A program made the position numbers and the translations under genes. The notes beneath the pieces were generated by a model. It searched no databases. It worked only from the letters and a program-made list of their open reading frames with translations, and was not told the DNA's origin. Shown here in pieces: positions 1 through 8,311 of a DNA stretch of 64,000 nucleotides (positions are counted from its first letter, which is position 1; every line of letters starts with the position of its first letter). This DNA is from Chitinophaga fulva (GTDB lineage: Bacteria > Bacteroidota > Bacteroidia > Chitinophagales > Chitinophagaceae), in NCBI RefSeq assembly GCF_012927205.1, contig NZ_JABBGC010000003.1, positions 372,001 to 436,000 of the forward strand, in the 5' to 3' direction.

Positions 1-31
1 GGGCTTTAAGTTTATTGGAAAAACTAAATAA

Positions 32-877
32 TTACAGGTTGCTCACCATTGTTCTCCAGAAAGTAGCGCTTTCTTTTACTTCCGGTACGTTGGTGTCCCA
101 GTTGTACTCATATTCTGCAGAGAAAAGACCTTTAAACTTCTGTGCTTTCAGTGTCTCCAGTACTTTGGGTATCTGGCAAACACCGTTGCCCCAGATCACG
201 TCATGCCCTTTTTCAGATTTTTCATTCAGGTCCTTGAAGTGCAGGCTTACAATGTGGCCGTTCAGTTTCTTCAGGCATTCTACCGGATCGAGGCCGGAAC
301 GTACCCAGTGACCGATGTCCGCACAGGCGCCCATTAATTTGCTTCTGCCTTCGATGGCTTTCAGCACGGCTTCAGGGTTCCAGTAAGGACTTGGTTTCGG
401 GTGGTCATGGATCGCCAGTTTGATGTTGTAGCGATCGCACAGGGAAGAGATCAGGTCCAGGTACTCCGGTTGCGGCTCACTGGTGATGCTCTGGATGCCC
501 ATCCTGTTGGCGAAGTCGAACAGCATGCGCCATTCCGCTTCAGAATTTGGCACTACCACGCCAAAAGCCATCAGCACCTTGTGTTTCTTTTTAAACAGCT
601 CTTTTACCTTTTCCTGTTTGTCGGGAGACATATGGTAGTCCAGTTTGCCTTCAATTCCTCCGCCGATGGTCTGGCCCGGAAAGGCTTCCACGTACTGGAT
701 ACCGCAGCTGTCCATTTTGTCCAGCGCTTCCGCCAGCGTAAAATGGTTGAATGTCCATGCCTGGGCACCCAGTTTCCAGCCCAATGCATCTGCCCTGGCC
801 TGGCCTTTAGCAGACTGTGCAAACATTGCCACCGCTAAACCTCCCGCCAGCAGCCATGCATTTCTCAGTTTTTTCAT
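32..877 (-). CDS. Exported sugar phosphate isomerase/epimerase-like TIM-barrel protein
   Basis: The 281-residue protein has an N-terminal signal peptide (MKKLRN, a hydrophobic stretch to about residue 20, then a small-residue cleavage region near SAKGQA) and a xylose isomerase-like AP2Ec TIM barrel. Likely metal and acid residues are visible in the expected order: E134 (TSEPQ), H157 (AIHDH), D187-x-x-H190 (ADIGH), H213 (SLHFKD) and E255/E257 (AEYEY). Family members isomerise or epimerise sugars or inositols; the substrate cannot be read from sequence. The frame is open to a TTG at 928, but the ATG at 877 places the signal peptide at the N-terminus, so I chose it. Export suggests a periplasmic role in carbohydrate use. 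It is divergent from the VWA gene that follows. Confidence 0.85.
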   Translation of the reverse strand: MKKLRNAWLLAGGLAVAMFAQSAKGQARADALGWKLGAQAWTFNHFTLAEALDKMDSCGIQYVEAFPGQTIGGGIEGKLDYHMSPDKQEKVKELFKKKHKVLMAFGVVVPNSEAEWRMLFDFANRMGIQSITSEPQPEYLDLISSLCDRYNIKLAIHDHPKPSPYWNPEAVLKAIEGRSKLMGACADIGHWVRSGLDPVECLKKLNGHIVSLHFKDLNEKSEKGHDVIWGNGVCQIPKVLETLKAQKFKGLFSAEYEYNWDTNVPEVKESATFWRTMVSNL

Positions 878-1078
878 ATTGTTATTTTTTTGATGATTGA
901 AAGTAATAGCTTTCAACGGAAAATACAAGAGTTCCGGTCATTTCTCCTCAAAAACCCCTACCACCGCCCTTTTCCGGGAGGCTTAACGGAATCATAAAAC
1001 CCCGCACGGAAATGGAGTACCCATGGGAAATATTTTTTCGCTAATTTTAGTAACGAACTTTGATTTGACTTTTGTGCT

Positions 1079-2173
1079 ATGAGAGGAATAACTTTTTCCC
1101 GGTTCACACCGGACGATGATACCCGATCTCCTTTCCAGAAGCTGCTGGACCTCTTCACCCAACTACTCACCTATACCAGCGGAGACGTTACAGAAGCCAT
1201 GCAGTGGCTCACGGAACTGGATAAGGAATTTGGGTTGACCAACGATGAGTATGGCCTGGGCGACTTCATTCAGGAGCTGAAAGAAAAAGGATACCTGAAG
1301 GAAAACGAGGAAACCAGCAAAATAGAACTCACCTCCAAAACGGAACAAACTATCCGTAAAAATGCCCTGGAAGAGATCTTCGGAAAACTCAAAAAATCCA
1401 CTGTCGGAAATCACAATATCCGGAAATCAGGCATGGGCGACGAGCTCAACGCGGAAACAAGGCCCTTCGAATTCGGCGACAGCATCGATCAGCTCGATGT
1501 GACCGCCTCTATCCGCAACGCCCAGATCAATCACGGTATCGACAGCTTCTCCATTCATCAGGATGACCTGGAAATCAAGGAAACTGATTACAAAACCCAG
1601 ACTTCCACCGCCCTGATGATCGATATCTCCCACTCTATGATATTGTACGGAGAAGACAGGATCACGCCAGCCAAAAAAGTGGCCATGGCCCTTAGTGAAC
1701 TCATCACTACCCGCTATCCGAAAGATACGCTGGACATCATTGTTTTTGGTAACGATGCCTGGCAGGTGGAGATCAAAGACCTTCCCTATCTGACAGTAGG
1801 CCCCTACCACACCAATACGGTGGCTGGCCTGGAACTGGCCATGGACCTGCTGCGGCGGCGCCGTAATCCCAACAAACAGATCTTCATGATCACCGACGGG
1901 AAACCTACCTGTCTGAAAATCGGGAAAGAATATTACAAAAACAGCTTCGGCCTGGACCGTAAAATCCTCAACCGGACACTCAACCTGGCCGCTCAATGCA
2001 AAAAACTGAAAATACCCATCACTACCTTCATGGTGGCCACAGATCCATGGCTGCAGAAATTCGTACAGGAGTTTACAGAAACCAACAACGGTAAAGCCTT
2101 TTTCTCCGGTACTGACAACCTGGGCCAGTTCCTGTTCTACGACTTCGAAAACGGGAAACGAAAATTATTCTAA
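1079..2173 (+). CDS. VWA-domain protein (partner of MoxR-type ATPase)
   Basis: This 364-residue soluble protein has a helical N-terminal region of about 170 residues, containing a winged-helix-like stretch around 55-75, and a C-terminal von Willebrand factor A domain (about 175-350). The MIDAS motif D-x-S-x-S is visible as D182, S184, S186, and the later MITDGKPT strand fits the conserved Asp of the VWA fold. No signal peptide or membrane segment is present. The gene sits 31 bp before a MoxR/ChlI-like AAA+ ATPase on the same strand and the two share one downstream terminator. VWA proteins paired with MoxR ATPases (ViaA with RavA, ChlD with ChlI) act as adaptors in chaperone or metal-insertion machines; which target this pair serves is unknown. 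Just upstream is TTGACTTTTG, a poor match to the Bacteroidota -7 box. Confidence 0.85.
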   Translation: MRGITFSRFTPDDDTRSPFQKLLDLFTQLLTYTSGDVTEAMQWLTELDKEFGLTNDEYGLGDFIQELKEKGYLKENEETSKIELTSKTEQTIRKNALEEIFGKLKKSTVGNHNIRKSGMGDELNAETRPFEFGDSIDQLDVTASIRNAQINHGIDSFSIHQDDLEIKETDYKTQTSTALMIDISHSMILYGEDRITPAKKVAMALSELITTRYPKDTLDIIVFGNDAWQVEIKDLPYLTVGPYHTNTVAGLELAMDLLRRRRNPNKQIFMITDGKPTCLKIGKEYYKNSFGLDRKILNRTLNLAAQCKKLKIPITTFMVATDPWLQKFVQEFTETNNGKAFFSGTDNLGQFLFYDFENGKRKLF

Positions 2174-2204
2174 AAACCGGCAAGGAATTGCGTAACTTTT
2201 AAAC

Positions 2205-3722
2205 ATGGACACGAGCATTAAGACGTTAGGTGAACTGAAAAAGAGTGGCTATCAACCCGTTTCAGTCAAAGAGGAAATCAGACGCAACCTGATCAAAAAA
2301 CTGCAGAAAAAAGAAACTTCCTTCCCCGGCATTATTGGCTACGAAGATACGGTCATACCAGACACCGAAAGAGCCCTGCTCTCCCGGCACAATATCCTGT
2401 TCCTCGGTCTCCGCGGTCAGGCTAAAACCCGCATGGCGCGGCAGATGATAGACCTCCTCGATGAATACATTCCCATCGTGGAAGGCTCTGAAGTCAATGA
2501 TGATCCGTTCCAGCCGCTGTCACGCTACGCGCGTGACCTCATCGCGGAAAAAGGCGATAAAACGCCTATCACCTGGCTGTCACGCGCAGACCGCTACGCC
2601 GAAAAGCTCGCCACGCCGGACGTGTCCGTGGCCGATCTGATCGGTGATATTGACCCGATCAAGGCAGCCAATCAAAAACTCAGCTATGCGGACGAACGCG
2701 CCATTCACTTTGGTATCATTCCCCGCTCCAACCGCGGCATCTTCGTCATCAACGAACTGCCCGACCTCCAGGCACGTATACAGGTAGCCCTGTTCAATAT
2801 CCTCCAGGAAGGCGATATACAGATCCGTGGCTTCAAAGTAAGGATGCCACTGGATATCCTGTTTGTCTTCACCGCTAACCCGGAAGACTATACGAACCGC
2901 GGCTCTATCGTGACACCGCTGAAAGACAGGATCGAAAGCCAGATCATCACCCACTACCCGAAAAGCGTGGAAAACTCCCTGCTCATCACCGAACAGGAAG
3001 CCGATATCCATACCGACCAGGAAGCCCGTGTAGCCATCTCCGATATGGTGAAACGCCTTATAGAACAGGTAGCCTTTGAAGCGCGCAACAGCGAGTATGT
3101 AGACAAAAAAAGCGGCGTCTCCGCCCGTCTCACTATCGCTGCCTTTGAAAATGCTGTCAGCTCCGGAGAAAGACGCGCCATCATCAACAAGGAAAAAGAA
3201 ACACACGTACGCATCGCCGACCTGATGTCCATTATTCCGGCCATCACCGGTAAAATAGAACTGGTGTACGAAGGTGAACAAGAAGGACCGTTACAGGTAG
3301 CGCACAACCTGCTCGACAAGTCCATCCGCACGCTCTTCGCCACCTACTTCCCCAATCCCGATTCCTTCAAGAAAAGGAAACAGGCCGTGCCCGTGGAAAA
3401 CCCGTACCGCAGCGTTATCCAGTGGTTCGACAAAGGCAACTCCCTGCAACTGATGCAGGATATCAGCGACAAACAGTACGAAAACACCCTCAATAAAGTA
3501 GAAGGGCTGAGAGATATGGTGAAGGCCCGTTTCCCGCAGGCCAATAACCGCGAGGCCCTGTTGCTGATGGAATTCGTGCTGCATGGACTGGCATCCTATT
3601 CCCTCATCAGCAAAAAAGTGGGAGAAAATGATACCCGTTTCAGTGATCTGCTGGGCACCATGATGAACTTCAGCCTGAGCAACGACGATGATGAGGATAA
3701 CAGCGACGAACCAGAATTCTGA
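2205..3722 (+). CDS. MoxR/magnesium chelatase subunit I-like AAA+ ATPase
   Basis: The 505-residue protein carries an AAA+ module of the MoxR/ChlI clade. The Walker A loop is GLRGQAKT (68-75). The Walker B strand ends GIFVINELPDL (178-188), so the usual Asp-Glu pair is Asn183-Glu184. A sensor-1-like strand FVFTANPEDYTNRG follows, with an arginine-rich segment (TPLKDRIES) after it. The C-terminal 150 residues are helical and end in an acidic tail (DDDEDNSDEPEF). It forms a two-gene operon with the VWA protein upstream, which argues for a RavA-ViaA or ChlI-ChlD style remodelling complex. No chlorophyll or cobalamin genes are nearby, so true metal chelation is not supported. The product is predicted to be cytosolic. 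Confidence 0.85.
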   Translation: MDTSIKTLGELKKSGYQPVSVKEEIRRNLIKKLQKKETSFPGIIGYEDTVIPDTERALLSRHNILFLGLRGQAKTRMARQMIDLLDEYIPIVEGSEVNDDPFQPLSRYARDLIAEKGDKTPITWLSRADRYAEKLATPDVSVADLIGDIDPIKAANQKLSYADERAIHFGIIPRSNRGIFVINELPDLQARIQVALFNILQEGDIQIRGFKVRMPLDILFVFTANPEDYTNRGSIVTPLKDRIESQIITHYPKSVENSLLITEQEADIHTDQEARVAISDMVKRLIEQVAFEARNSEYVDKKSGVSARLTIAAFENAVSSGERRAIINKEKETHVRIADLMSIIPAITGKIELVYEGEQEGPLQVAHNLLDKSIRTLFATYFPNPDSFKKRKQAVPVENPYRSVIQWFDKGNSLQLMQDISDKQYENTLNKVEGLRDMVKARFPQANNREALLLMEFVLHGLASYSLISKKVGENDTRFSDLLGTMMNFSLSNDDDEDNSDEPEF

Positions 3723-3744
3723 TCTTTATAAATAAGTCTGACGA

Positions 3745-3776
3745 CAAAGGCTGGTCTTTCCTGACCAGCCTTTGTT
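3745..3776 (+). terminator. Rho-independent terminator of the VWA-MoxR operon
   Basis: A 12-bp perfect stem (3745-3756 with 3763-3774, arm CAAAGGCTGGTC) closes a 6-nt loop and runs into a T-rich tract on the + strand. It lies 22 bp after the MoxR stop codon. Confidence 0.85.
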
Positions 3777-3811
3777 ATTTTTTATTATTTTGTTGAGATA
3801 AAATTCCACTT

Positions 3812-5116
3812 ATGAAACACTCCAGAAGGGACTTCCTCCGTTCCGCGTCCGCCCTGGCGGGCGGCGCCGGCCTGGTGTCCATGCTGCCAGCCGGTTTACG
3901 GGCAGTAGCCCCGTCAGACCGTGTCCGCATCGCCGCCATCGGCATCAACGGGATGGGATGGTCCGACCTCACCGCCATGCTCAAACACCTCGCCGCACGG
4001 TGTGTGGCGCTATGCGATGCAGACCGCAACGTATTGGACAAACGCGTAGCCGAGCTTTCTCAACAAGGCATCAAGGTAAAAGCGTATAGTGATTACCGTA
4101 AGCTGCTCGAAGACAAGTCCATCGATGCCGTGATCATCGGCACACCGGACCACTGGCATTGCCTCCAGATGACAGACGCCTGCTCCGCCGGTAAAGACGT
4201 ATACGTGGAAAAGCCGTTAGGCAATTCCATCATGGAATGCCGCGCCATGGTAGCCGCACAACAACGGCACCACCGCGCCGTACAGGTAGGCCAGTGGCAA
4301 CGCAGCCAGCAGCATTTTAAAGATGCCATTGCCTTTGTGCATTCCGGCAAACTGGGACAGGTGCGCCTCGTAAAAGCATGGGCTTATATGGGCTGGATGA
4401 AGTCCATCCCGGTAGTTCCTGACAGCGCCCCTCCTGCCGGCGTAGACTATAAAGCCTGGCTCGGTCCCACCAAAGAGCGCCCTTTTAATGCCAACCGTTT
4501 CCATTTCAATTTCCGCTGGTACTGGGATTATGCCGGTGGCCTGATGACCGACTGGGGCGTGCATCTGCTCGACTATGCCCTGCTGGGCATGAAAGCAGAA
4601 ACGCCCAAATCCGTGATGGCCGCCGGGGGCAAGTTTGCTTATCCCGACGATGCCGCAGAAACACCGGACACCCTCACCACCGTGTATGAATTCGATGGCT
4701 TCAATATTCAATGGGAGCAGGCACAGGGCATCAATGGCGGCCCGTACGGGCGTGACCATGGTATTGCCTTTATCGGCAATAACGGCACGCTGGTACTGGA
4801 CCGCGGCGGATGGGAAGTGATCCCTGAAAAAGACAAAATGGAAGCCGTTCCCCGCCAGAAAGCGGTAGACAATGGTCTCACGCTGCATACGCAGAACTTC
4901 ATCGATGTAGTCCGTTCACGCCGCCTCGATGATCTGCGCACGCCGGTGCAGGCAGGCGCGCATATCGCTACCGTGGCACAAATGGGGAACATCGCCTTCA
5001 GGACCGGGAAAAAATTATATTGGGACAAACACACAAAGCAGTTTACCGACAGCGACGCCAATCAAATGCTGGCTGCCGGATATCATAATGGGTACAAACT
5101 GCCGCCTATCGGCTGA
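3812..5116 (+). CDS. Tat-exported Gfo/Idh/MocA family oxidoreductase
   Basis: The 434-residue protein begins with a twin-arginine signal (RRDFLRSASALAGGAGL, from residue 5), so it is probably exported folded with its cofactor. A Rossmann fold follows, with a GINGMG turn (44-49) for NAD(P) and the family signature EKPLGN (E133-K134-P135). A conserved DWGVHLLDY stretch near residue 246 supplies the usual C-terminal-domain His and Asp. Family members oxidise or epimerise sugars and inositols, and many periplasmic Bacteroidota members act in carbohydrate breakdown. No polysaccharide utilisation genes are adjacent, so the substrate is open. It is convergent with the acetyltransferase that follows. 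Confidence 0.9.
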   Translation: MKHSRRDFLRSASALAGGAGLVSMLPAGLRAVAPSDRVRIAAIGINGMGWSDLTAMLKHLAARCVALCDADRNVLDKRVAELSQQGIKVKAYSDYRKLLEDKSIDAVIIGTPDHWHCLQMTDACSAGKDVYVEKPLGNSIMECRAMVAAQQRHHRAVQVGQWQRSQQHFKDAIAFVHSGKLGQVRLVKAWAYMGWMKSIPVVPDSAPPAGVDYKAWLGPTKERPFNANRFHFNFRWYWDYAGGLMTDWGVHLLDYALLGMKAETPKSVMAAGGKFAYPDDAAETPDTLTTVYEFDGFNIQWEQAQGINGGPYGRDHGIAFIGNNGTLVLDRGGWEVIPEKDKMEAVPRQKAVDNGLTLHTQNFIDVVRSRRLDDLRTPVQAGAHIATVAQMGNIAFRTGKKLYWDKHTKQFTDSDANQMLAAGYHNGYKLPPIG

Positions 5117-5121
5117 TATAT

Positions 5122-5149
5122 GCGAAGGGGCCGGCGACGGCTCCTTCGC
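5122..5149. terminator. Hairpin between convergent genes
   Basis: A 12-bp stem with one G-U or mismatch (5122-5133 with 5138-5149) and a GCGA tetraloop lies between the convergent oxidoreductase and acetyltransferase stops. There is no T tract on either strand, so it is only a possible bidirectional terminator. Confidence 0.45.
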
Positions 5150-5159
5150 CCGCCACTGA

Positions 5160-5642
5160 TCAGGAAGCTTTCTCCAGGCTCAGTGACAGGTATACCGCGC
5201 TGCTGATAGGGTTGTCGTAATAGGCAGCAATAGGCTGGAATCCCAGCGACGTATACAATTCAATCGCCGGACGCATATGCGCCAGCGTATCAAGCAGAAT
5301 ACGTTTATAGCCCAGGTTACGGCTCTCTTCAATCGCCTCAGCTGCCAATGCTTTGCCTACACCATGGCCTTTGAAAGCGTCTTTTACAAAAAGGCGTTTC
5401 ATTTCGGCGGTCGTGTTGTCAAAAGGACGGATAGCCACGCATCCTGCCACCTGGCCATCTACTTTGGCCAGTAAAAGGGCGCCGCTGGGGGCGGAATACG
5501 CACCTGGCAACTCGGCCATCTCGTCTTCAAACCGTTGAAAGCTAAGGTCAACATTTAACCAGTTGGCATATTCTCTGAAAAGTAGCTTTACCTGTTCGAG
5601 GCTTCCGGTATCTGCTGCGGTTACTTTAGTGATCTCTGTCAT
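5160..5642 (-). CDS. GNAT family N-acetyltransferase
   Basis: This 160-residue protein is a stand-alone GNAT domain. The acetyl-CoA pyrophosphate loop (R/Q-x-x-G-x-G/A) is seen as KGHGVGKALA, preceded by the strand AEMKRLFV and followed by a helix and the strand YKRILLDT, as expected for motifs A and B. The substrate amine cannot be inferred. The frame is open to a TTG at 5675, but the ATG at 5642 (MTEITK) gives the normal GNAT N-terminus and is preferred. It is transcribed alone, away from the tRNA. Confidence 0.8.
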   Translation of the reverse strand: MTEITKVTAADTGSLEQVKLLFREYANWLNVDLSFQRFEDEMAELPGAYSAPSGALLLAKVDGQVAGCVAIRPFDNTTAEMKRLFVKDAFKGHGVGKALAAEAIEESRNLGYKRILLDTLAHMRPAIELYTSLGFQPIAAYYDNPISSAVYLSLSLEKAS

Positions 5643-5929
5643 CGCCACACTTTTAGAATTATCGGGAAAGTGCAAAAGCCTTCCGGAATAGGGCGTTCCT
5701 ATCTCTCTGACTGGTTTCCGGGAACACCCCCAAACTTTTGCGGGATAAGCAATTTACGACATTTTCATACGTAAACGATCAAACAAAAAATTAATTTTCA
5801 GAGAAAAAATAATGACTGGATAAGAAACAAAACATGGTAAAACAATGGTATAACAAACGGCCACCAATACCCGCCTTTCAATACTTTTCCAACAGCACAA
5901 AATGCCCTAAAAGCAGCCATGGGCAATAA
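5643..5929. other. Intergenic region upstream of the acetyltransferase
   Basis: An AT-rich stretch of about 290 bp between the acetyltransferase start and the tRNA-Cys terminator. I see no open frame or strong structured element. It should hold the leftward acetyltransferase promoter, but no clear TAnnTTTG box stands out. Confidence 0.5.
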
Positions 5930-5930
5930 A

Positions 5931-5955
5931 AAAAGCCGCTACAAGAGCGGCTTCT
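5931..5955 (-). terminator. Terminator of tRNA-Cys
   Basis: On the minus strand an 8-bp stem (AAGCCGCT / AGCGGCTT; 5933-5940 with 5946-5953) with a 5-nt loop is followed by a run of T. It lies 17 bp past the tRNA 3' end and fits a Rho-independent terminator. Confidence 0.85.
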
Positions 5956-5969
5956 TACTATCCCATCTG

Positions 5970-6040
5970 AGGTTCCGAGCGGATTCGAACCGCTGTACGA
6001 GGTTTTGCAGACCTCTGCCTAGCCACTCGGCCACGGAACC
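5970..6040 (-). tRNA. tRNA-Cys (anticodon GCA)
   Basis: The cloverleaf is complete on the minus strand: a 7-bp acceptor stem GGTTCCG/CGGAACC, a D arm with GCC/GGC, a 5-bp anticodon stem GAGGT/ACCTC holding CTGCAAA, and a T arm AGCGG-TTCGAAT-CCGCT. The anticodon GCA is at 6008-6006. The discriminator base is U, which is the identity base of tRNA-Cys. CCA is not encoded. It stands alone with its own terminator. Confidence 0.95.
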
Positions 6041-6237
6041 GTACAATCCGACTTAAACACTTGCTGATGCTTGCCTTCAGCGGGCGTCCCCGTCGTTTTG
6101 TGGGATTGCAAAAGTAGCAAATTTCTGATAACCACCAAATATTATTTAAAAAATATCTAAAAAAATATTTTGATAATTATACAGAACGTGGGAATATTGA
6201 GGTGCCAACAAGGAATGTTGAATTAAAAATTAATAAC

Positions 6238-7119
6238 ATGGAGAATAAACGTATTGCTGAATCTGAGCTTATTATCAACAGCCGTGGAGCGGTATATCAC
6301 CTGGATGTAAGACCGGAAGAACTGGCCCACACCATCATCACCGTAGGCGACCCGGACCGTGTTCCAACTGTGACCAAACATTTCGACAAAATAGAACACA
6401 AATCGCAACACCGCGAATTTGTTACCCATACCGGTTATATCGGAAATAAAAGATTGTCTGTCGTATCTACCGGCATCGGTACAGATAACATCGATATCGT
6501 GCTCAATGAACTGGATGCTCTCGTCAATATCGACTTTCAGACACGCCTCGTGAAAGACCAGCTGACTTCCCTGCAAGTCATCCGCCTCGGCACTTCCGGC
6601 GCATTGCAGGACAGCATTCCGGTAGACAGCTTCGTGGTTTCTTCCCATGGCCTTGGCCTCGATAACCTCATGGCCTACTATGCTTTTGAAAATACAACCG
6701 CAGAAAAACAACTGCTGGAAGCTTTCCGCGGCCAGGTAGCACTGCAACCCGGCGGCGCCAATCCCTGCCTCTTCGCCGCCGGCGAAGACCTGCGCCAACG
6801 CTTCACCGACGGATTTCATACAGGCATCACCGTTACCTGCCCGGGCTTCTATGCCCCACAGGGACGCATGCTGAGAGGACCGCTATCAAACCCGAACCTG
6901 ATCGACAACCTCACGGGCTTCTCTTATGAAGGGCACCGCATCACCAACTTCGAGATGGAAACATCTGCCATCTATGGTATGGGCTGCGTACTGGGCCACC
7001 AATGCCTGTCCATCAGCGCTATTGTGGCCAACCGTATCCGCCAGGAATTCACGAAAGACGGCGCCGCCGCTGTGGAAGCATTGATACAGAAAGGTCTCGG
7101 TATCATTGCGGGGTTATAA
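6238..7119 (+). CDS. Nucleoside phosphorylase (PNP/UDP family)
   Basis: The 293-residue protein matches the NP-I nucleoside phosphorylase fold (PNP_UDP_1). The phosphate-binding VGDPDRVPTV segment near the N-terminus, the glycine-rich TGIGTDNIDIVLNEL stretch and the ribose-binding NFEMETSAIYG motif (E-M-E) are all present. Uridine phosphorylase is the closest guess, but purine specificity is not excluded. It would act in the cytosol in nucleoside salvage. The frame is open to a GTG at 6202; the ATG at 6238 (MENKRI) is preferred because the extra residues look like untranslated leader. The upstream region is very AT-rich. It is followed by mobile-looking repeat A. Confidence 0.85.
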   Translation: MENKRIAESELIINSRGAVYHLDVRPEELAHTIITVGDPDRVPTVTKHFDKIEHKSQHREFVTHTGYIGNKRLSVVSTGIGTDNIDIVLNELDALVNIDFQTRLVKDQLTSLQVIRLGTSGALQDSIPVDSFVVSSHGLGLDNLMAYYAFENTTAEKQLLEAFRGQVALQPGGANPCLFAAGEDLRQRFTDGFHTGITVTCPGFYAPQGRMLRGPLSNPNLIDNLTGFSYEGHRITNFEMETSAIYGMGCVLGHQCLSISAIVANRIRQEFTKDGAAAVEALIQKGLGIIAGL

Positions 7120-7160
7120 AAATCCATTCCGCATCGCATATATTCGTCCCTTTCCGGCAT

Positions 7161-7334
7161 CCCAGGGCTGAAGCCCTGGGCTAAGATGTTATTCAAGCTT
7201 TTGGTGGATGCAGGTTCCATCATTTGTGGCATTCATCTACAATGTAGTATGAAAAGGCTTAAAGCCGCCGGCTATGGACACCGGCCCGTAAAACAAGCCT
7301 GAAGAACATCTTAGCCCAGGGCTTCAGCCCTGGG
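7161..7334. mobile_element. 174-bp MITE/REP-doublet-like element, copy A
   Basis: The ends are a perfect 30-bp inverted repeat; each end contains the palindrome CCCAGGGCTGAAGCCCTGGG followed by CTAAGATGTT. Similarity between the arms continues imperfectly for about another 12 bp. The 174-bp unit aligns without gaps to copy B at 17123-17296, with 137 of 174 positions identical by hand count, including the interior. It encodes no protein. It lies 41 bp after the nucleoside phosphorylase stop. I infer a non-autonomous mobile unit; a REP doublet moved by a distant RAYT-type transposase is one option. Confidence 0.8.
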
Positions 7335-7339
7335 ACAAC

Positions 7340-7430
7340 ATGAATGACGCCGGAATGCCATGATTAATACAGGGATTAACGCCATAATTGACACCCCGAT
7401 TGATAGCCGGGATTGATGCCGGGATTATCA
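7340..7430. repeat. Degenerate short tandem repeat
   Basis: Short units of the type GATTGATAGCCGGG, ATTGATGCCGGG and GATTAATACAGGG recur with a spacing of roughly 12-23 bp. The array is irregular and could be the relic of a short repeat. It lies between repeat A and the dapF promoter. Confidence 0.4.
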
Positions 7431-7451
7431 ATTTCCCGTTAATATTTTTTC

Positions 7452-7471
7452 CCCCGGGCCGCAGCCCGGGG
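7452..7471. repeat. GC-rich palindrome upstream of dapF
   Basis: A perfect 8-bp stem CCCCGGGC/GCCCGGGG closes a CGCA tetraloop, in an otherwise AT-rich stretch 20 bp before the dapF -7 box. It resembles the palindromic cores of the repeats in this window but lacks their CTAAGATGTT flank. It could be a REP relic or a terminator-like insulator. Confidence 0.5.
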
Positions 7472-7491
7472 AAACCAAATACATTCTTTTC

Positions 7492-7499
7492 TATCTTTG
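7492..7499 (+). promoter_or_regulatory. -7 promoter box of dapF
   Basis: TATCTTTG matches the Bacteroidota -7 consensus TAnnTTTG exactly. The dapF ATG begins only 4 nt later, so the transcript would start at or very near the start codon. No convincing -33 box is seen. Confidence 0.6.
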
Positions 7500-7503
7500 C
7501 CTT

Positions 7504-8289
7504 ATGCAACAGATCCATTTCTATAAATACCAGGGTACCGGCAACGATTTCGTTATCATGGACAACCGGCAAGGGCAGTATGACTGGCTCACCAACGAAC
7601 AGGTGAACGAACTGTGCGACCGCCGTTTCGGCATCGGTGCCGACGGCCTGATGCTCCTCAACAAAAGTGAAGACTACGACTTCGCCATGAAATATTATAA
7701 CTCCGATGGCCGCGAAAGTTCTATGTGTGGCAACGGAGGCCGCTGCCTCGCTGCTTTTGCCAATAAAATGGGCGTGGGTGACGGCAACCTGTATTTTATC
7801 GCGGTAGATGGCGAACATGAAGCCACCATGGACGGCGAGAACTGGGTCAACCTGAAAATGCAGGACGTGGACTTTGTGGAACAAGGCCCGCTGCATTATT
7901 ATCTCAACACCGGCTCCCCGCATTTTGTAAAATATGTGGATGATGTACAAGCTGTAGATGTATTTGATGAAGGCCGCCAGATACGCTACAATGAACGTTT
8001 TGCGTCAGAAGGCACCAATGTCAACTTCGTGCAGCCTTTCGAAAACGGTATCTTCGTACGTACCTACGAAAGAGGAGTGGAAGATGAAACCTACTCCTGC
8101 GGAACCGGCGTCACTGCCGCCGCTATTACCTTCGCCGGAAAAGAAGAGAAAGAATATGTAGTCCCCGTTCAAACACTCGGCGGACAACTGGAAGTACGCT
8201 TTACCCGTACCGGAGAACGCGCCTTTTCCAACATCTGGCTCTGTGGCCCCGCCACCCTGGTGTTTGAAGGACAAATAACCATTGGTTGA
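7504..8289 (+). CDS. dapF: Diaminopimelate epimerase
   Basis: DapF interconverts LL- and meso-diaminopimelate in the cytosol for lysine and peptidoglycan synthesis. The 261-residue length is typical. Both catalytic cysteines are present in their motifs: C75 in MCGNGGRC and C199 in YSCGTGVTAAA. The N-terminal FYKYQGTGNDFVIMDN and the GIGADGLM stretch are hallmark segments. The start is the ATG 4 nt after a strong -7 box, suggesting a leaderless or very short-leader mRNA. The CorA-like gene follows 22 bp after the stop and is probably cotranscribed. Confidence 0.97.
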   Translation: MQQIHFYKYQGTGNDFVIMDNRQGQYDWLTNEQVNELCDRRFGIGADGLMLLNKSEDYDFAMKYYNSDGRESSMCGNGGRCLAAFANKMGVGDGNLYFIAVDGEHEATMDGENWVNLKMQDVDFVEQGPLHYYLNTGSPHFVKYVDDVQAVDVFDEGRQIRYNERFASEGTNVNFVQPFENGIFVRTYERGVEDETYSCGTGVTAAAITFAGKEEKEYVVPVQTLGGQLEVRFTRTGERAFSNIWLCGPATLVFEGQITIG

Positions 8290-8311
8290 TAACGCTTTTT
8301 TACCCCTGCAG

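Noticed and set aside
2580..3281. Open frame antisense to the MoxR ATPase
   Set aside because: Shadow frame over a clear AAA+ gene.
1079..3722. VWA/MoxR pair as an anti-phage defence system
   Set aside because: No nuclease, toxin or other effector gene is adjacent, and no mobile-island signs surround it.
5970..6040. tRNA-Cys as an attachment site for an integrated element
   Set aside because: No integrase or direct repeat of the tRNA end was seen nearby; flanking genes are housekeeping.
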